Assembly (NCBI GenBank): GCA_029258405.1
Contig: JARHYY010000045.1
Span: forward strand, 1-8,693
Length of the DNA stretch: 8,693 nucleotides
Reading direction: 5' to 3'
From: Helicobacteraceae bacterium
GTDB taxonomy: Bacteria > Campylobacterota > Campylobacteria > Campylobacterales > Helicobacteraceae
Made by a program: the position numbers and the translations under genes. Position 1 is the first letter of the stretch. The number at the start of each line of letters is the position of its first letter. Positions 6,163 to 8,693 of the stretch are shown one piece after another. Below the pieces are notes generated by a model. The model was not told where the DNA came from. It was given only the letters and a program-made list of their open reading frames with translations, and did no database searches.

Positions 6163-6168
6163 AATAAT

Positions 6169-8388
6169 ATGGCAATTATTATCGGGTTTCCACGAATAGG
6201 AGAAAACAGGGAGCTCAAAAGAGCTTTAGAATCATATTGGGCTCAAAAAATATCAGAACAAGATCTTTTAAATGTTGCTCAAGAGTTAAGATCAGCACAT
6301 TGGGAACACCAAAAAGACTTAGAGTTTGTATGCGTTAATGATTTTAGCTTTTATGATAATATGCTTGATTTAAGCTTATCATTAGGTGCAATTCCTGAAC
6401 GCTTTAAAGGGCTTGCAGGCTTGGAGCTCTATTTTGCTATGGCACGAGGTGCAAAGGGCATTCCTGCACTTGAAATGACTAAATGGTTTAATACTAATTA
6501 CCACTATGTTGTACCTGAACTAGCACTCCAAACACCTTACTTAGTTAATGCAGAATATATACATAAGCAGTATAAAGAAGCAAAGGCAAAAGGCTTTAAT
6601 ATAAAAATATCATTAATTGGTATTTTCACCTATCTTGCATTGAGCAGATTTGTAGATAATGCTTCTTTTGAGGAGCATTTTCAAGCCATTAAAAAGCCCT
6701 ATTTAGAACTTGTAGCCCAAATTGCTGCTTTTGAGCAAAACCCGCAACAAATTACCATACAGTTTGATGAACCTATTTTTGTTCGTGGTGAGCATAAAGA
6801 GTTCTATAATAAAATTAAAGATTTTTATGATGAAATAAAAGCCATTGGTATTAATGTCTTTGTAAGTTGCTATTTTGAAGAAGCCAAAGAAGCTTTAGAA
6901 TTACTTGCACAAAGTAAAATTGATGGCATAGCTTTAGATTTTGTTTATGGAAGCACAAAAGGCATACAATGCCTTAAATCAACATCTAAGAGACTTTTTG
7001 CAGGTGTTGTTGATGGTCGCAATATTTGGGCAACGCCATTGCAACAGAGATTAGAACTCTTAAAGGATATCCAAAAAATACTCCCCCAAACAAATATTAG
7101 CGTTTCTTCGTCTTGCTCTTTGCTCCATGTGCCTTACACGAAAGCGAAAGAACAAAAATTTCCTGAAGATGTCAGCAAGAAAATTTGCTTTGCCTATGAA
7201 AAAATAGAAGAAATTAAGCTTTTAGAAGCAAAATTCAAAAACCAATGCACCACAGCTCAAGAATCACAATGGGATAATCAATACACCTATAGCCAAAATA
7301 CACAATCACCAACACAGCACAAGCAATACCCCATAAGAAGAAAAGAAACATATAGAGAACGAATTTTAATGCAACATAGCATATTCAAATTACCGCTTTT
7401 GCCCACAACAACAATAGGTTCATTCCCCCAAACAACAGAGCTAAGAAATCTTAGGAGAGATTTTAAAAAGGGTATTATTGATACAGAAACTTACAAAGAT
7501 GGCATTAAAGCATATATACGAGATTGTATAGCTTTGCAAGAAAAAATAGGGCTTGATGTTTTGGTGCATGGAGAGCCAGAAAGAAATGATATGGTAGAAT
7601 ATTTTGGAGAACAGCTTGAGGGCTTTGCCTTTAGCCAAAATGGATGGGTGCAAAGCTATGGAAGTCGTTGCGTAAAACCACCTATAATCCATAATAATGT
7701 AAGTCGCAAAGGAACAATGACAGTTGAATGGATTTTATATGCTCAAAGTCAAACAGATAAAATTGTCAAAGGAATGCTTACAGGTCCAGTAACCATATTA
7801 AATTGGAGTTTTGTACGCGATGATATTTCTCGTAAAGAAGTTTGCACACAAATCGCTTTAGCCATTGCTGATGAAATAAATGATTTACAAAATGCAGGCG
7901 TAAAAATCATACAAGTTGATGAGGCAGCCTTTAAAGAAGGTTATCCATTACGCAAGGAAAAAGTAGCCGAATATGAACAATGGGCAACACAATGTTTTCG
8001 CATTGCCACAGCAGTAGCAAAACCAGAAGTACAGATTCATACCCATATGTGTTATAGCCAATTTAATGATATTATGGAAAGTATTCAATCTCTTGATGCT
8101 GATGTTATTAGTATTGAATGTGCAAGAAGTGGAAACAATCTCTTAAAAGCTTTTAAGGAATATAATTATATCCATGAAATTGGACCGGGTGTATATGATA
8201 TACATTCACCACAAATTCCAACAACAGAAAATATCAAAAAACAAATTCGTGCATTTTTAGAAGTCCTACCTAAAGAACAATTATGGATTAACCCAGATTG
8301 TGGGCTAAAAACTCGCAAAAATGAAGAAGTGCATCCAAGCCTTACTCATATGATTGAAGCAGTAAAACAAATTCGTCAAGAACTATAA
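6169..8388 (+). CDS. metE: Cobalamin-independent methionine synthase MetE
   Basis: The product is 739 residues, slightly shorter than E. coli MetE (753). It transfers the methyl group of 5-methyltetrahydropteroyl-triglutamate to homocysteine in the last step of methionine synthesis, in the cytoplasm. The N-terminal barrel opens with GFPRIGENRELK (6-17), which supports the start at 6169. The C-terminal catalytic barrel opens with PTTTIGSFPQT near residue 412. The zinc ligands are all present as His626, Cys628 (HTHMCYS), Glu650 (ISIECARS) and Cys711 (NPDCGLKTR), and the catalytic histidine as His679 (YDIHSP). Each is offset by 15 from the E. coli positions I remember (641, 643, 665, 726, 694). 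Between the barrels, about residues 355-400 form a Gln/Thr/Asn-rich linker that looks poorly conserved. It has its own promoter and a strong hairpin immediately after the stop, so it is probably a single-gene unit. Its presence suggests the organism can make methionine without B12. Confidence 0.97.
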   Translation: MAIIIGFPRIGENRELKRALESYWAQKISEQDLLNVAQELRSAHWEHQKDLEFVCVNDFSFYDNMLDLSLSLGAIPERFKGLAGLELYFAMARGAKGIPALEMTKWFNTNYHYVVPELALQTPYLVNAEYIHKQYKEAKAKGFNIKISLIGIFTYLALSRFVDNASFEEHFQAIKKPYLELVAQIAAFEQNPQQITIQFDEPIFVRGEHKEFYNKIKDFYDEIKAIGINVFVSCYFEEAKEALELLAQSKIDGIALDFVYGSTKGIQCLKSTSKRLFAGVVDGRNIWATPLQQRLELLKDIQKILPQTNISVSSSCSLLHVPYTKAKEQKFPEDVSKKICFAYEKIEEIKLLEAKFKNQCTTAQESQWDNQYTYSQNTQSPTQHKQYPIRRKETYRERILMQHSIFKLPLLPTTTIGSFPQTTELRNLRRDFKKGIIDTETYKDGIKAYIRDCIALQEKIGLDVLVHGEPERNDMVEYFGEQLEGFAFSQNGWVQSYGSRCVKPPIIHNNVSRKGTMTVEWILYAQSQTDKIVKGMLTGPVTILNWSFVRDDISRKEVCTQIALAIADEINDLQNAGVKIIQVDEAAFKEGYPLRKEKVAEYEQWATQCFRIATAVAKPEVQIHTHMCYSQFNDIMESIQSLDADVISIECARSGNNLLKAFKEYNYIHEIGPGVYDIHSPQIPTTENIKKQIRAFLEVLPKEQLWINPDCGLKTRKNEEVHPSLTHMIEAVKQIRQEL

Positions 8389-8424
8389 TTTTATTACAAG
8401 CACTTAATGTGCTTGTAATAAAAT
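8388..8424 (+). terminator. Hairpin terminator after metE
   Basis: A perfect 16-bp stem (8388-8403 with 8409-8424, core AAGCAC / GTGCTT) and a five-base loop begins on the last base of the metE stop codon. It is the strongest hairpin in the window. The stem flanks are T-rich on one side and A-rich on the other, but no T-run follows the stem on the plus strand, so the canonical intrinsic form is not fully met. It may act as a terminator or as a 3'-end protecting structure. Confidence 0.6.
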
Positions 8425-8448
8425 AACATATCATAAGTTATCTTCAAT

Positions 8449-8499
8449 AAAATATGGAGCTTGTATATTTTATTTGAAAATTTGAAACAAGCATATTTT
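8449..8499. repeat. Bulged inverted repeat upstream of the last gene
   Basis: AAAATAT-gga-GCTTGT (8449-8464) is the reverse complement of ACAAGC-ATATTTT (8487-8499) apart from a three-base bulge, giving 13 pairs across a 22-base spacer. The GCTTGTA motif also occurs in the metE hairpin about 50 bp upstream. It could be a second transcript-end structure, or an operator for the gene starting at 8582. Confidence 0.4.
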
Positions 8500-8547
8500 A
8501 AACCCAAAAACATGAGAAATTTGAGTGAAATTTAAATAAAATATATA

Positions 8548-8553
8548 TATAAT
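8548..8553 (+). promoter_or_regulatory. -10 box for the gene at 8582
   Basis: A perfect TATAAT at the end of an alternating AT run lies 28 bases before the TTG start, with the AGGAG ribosome binding site between. Confidence 0.55.
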
Positions 8554-8581
8554 AGAAATATAGAGGATCAAAGGAGATAAC

Positions 8582-8693
8582 TTGTTTGGGGCAATATTCA
8601 ATAAAAATCAAAAAACACTCATTGAGGAAATAAGGGGCATATTAGACATAATTGCTCAAACTAAAACAATAGCTTTGCAAGAGATTATACATA
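8582..8693 (+). CDS. Start of an unidentified gene (partial, right edge)
   Basis: Thirty-seven codons are visible before the window ends. The start is TTG, supported by AGGAG (8572-8576) five bases upstream and by the promoter before it. The peptide begins (M)FGAIFNKNQKTLIEEIRG and continues as an apparently helical, amphipathic segment with no signal peptide or membrane span. Short MFG-type N-termini followed by helices occur in cytoplasmic methyl-accepting chemotaxis proteins of this group such as TlpD, but 37 residues are too few to claim that. Confidence 0.7.
   Translation, partial: MFGAIFNKNQKTLIEEIRGILDIIAQTKTIALQEIIH

Noticed and set aside
6136..6168. In-frame upstream ATG for metE adding 11 residues
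   Set aside because: It has no ribosome binding site, begins right at the predicted transcript start, and the family N-terminus begins at the ATG at 6169.
6004..6168. SAM or other riboswitch ahead of metE
   Set aside because: The predicted leader is only about 37 nt and the rest of the gap shows no conserved multi-helix core.

Overview
The window is AT-rich, ordinary-looking epsilonproteobacterial (Campylobacterota) chromosome. It most likely comes from an enterohepatic-type Helicobacter or a close relative. The evidence is the combination of a Maf-family flagellin-glycosylation protein, an LPP20-family envelope protein, a small Campylobacter/Helicobacter-style lipoprotein, TATAAT -10 boxes with no recognisable -35, and a sigma-54 promoter of the form TGGAAC-N5-TTGCTT. 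The genus is inferred from protein resemblance and gene content; no marker RNA gene is present.

Layout. Positions 1-545 hold no confident gene. They contain a run of nine G at 119-127 and a degenerate-looking open frame at 210-542 interrupted by two amber codons. Four genes then lie on the minus strand and are read right to left: a YajR-like MFS transporter (4022-5323), a maf/DUF115 protein (1811-3886), an LPP20-family exported protein (1129-1752) and a lipoprotein (546-1082). Divergent from the transporter, on the plus strand, are an RdgB/HAM1 nucleotide pyrophosphatase (5401-6003, TTG start) and metE, cobalamin-independent methionine synthase (6169-8388). A strong hairpin follows metE. At the right edge a new gene begins with a TTG codon (8582) and runs out of the window.

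How the parts fit. The left block looks linked to motility and the envelope. Maf proteins add nonulosonic sugars to flagellin, and the next gene downstream has its own near-consensus sigma-54 (RpoN) promoter, the class that drives middle and late flagellar genes in this phylum. The LPP20-family protein is therefore a good candidate for a flagellum-associated (FlgP-like) component. An inverted repeat would hide its ribosome binding site only on read-through transcripts from maf, not on transcripts started at the sigma-54 promoter; this is the most interesting regulatory idea in the window. The right block is housekeeping: RdgB clears non-canonical purine triphosphates and MetE makes methionine, with all four expected zinc ligands present. 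I did not find an undescribed defence, mobile or biosynthetic system. No tRNA, rRNA, CRISPR array or insertion sequence was seen.
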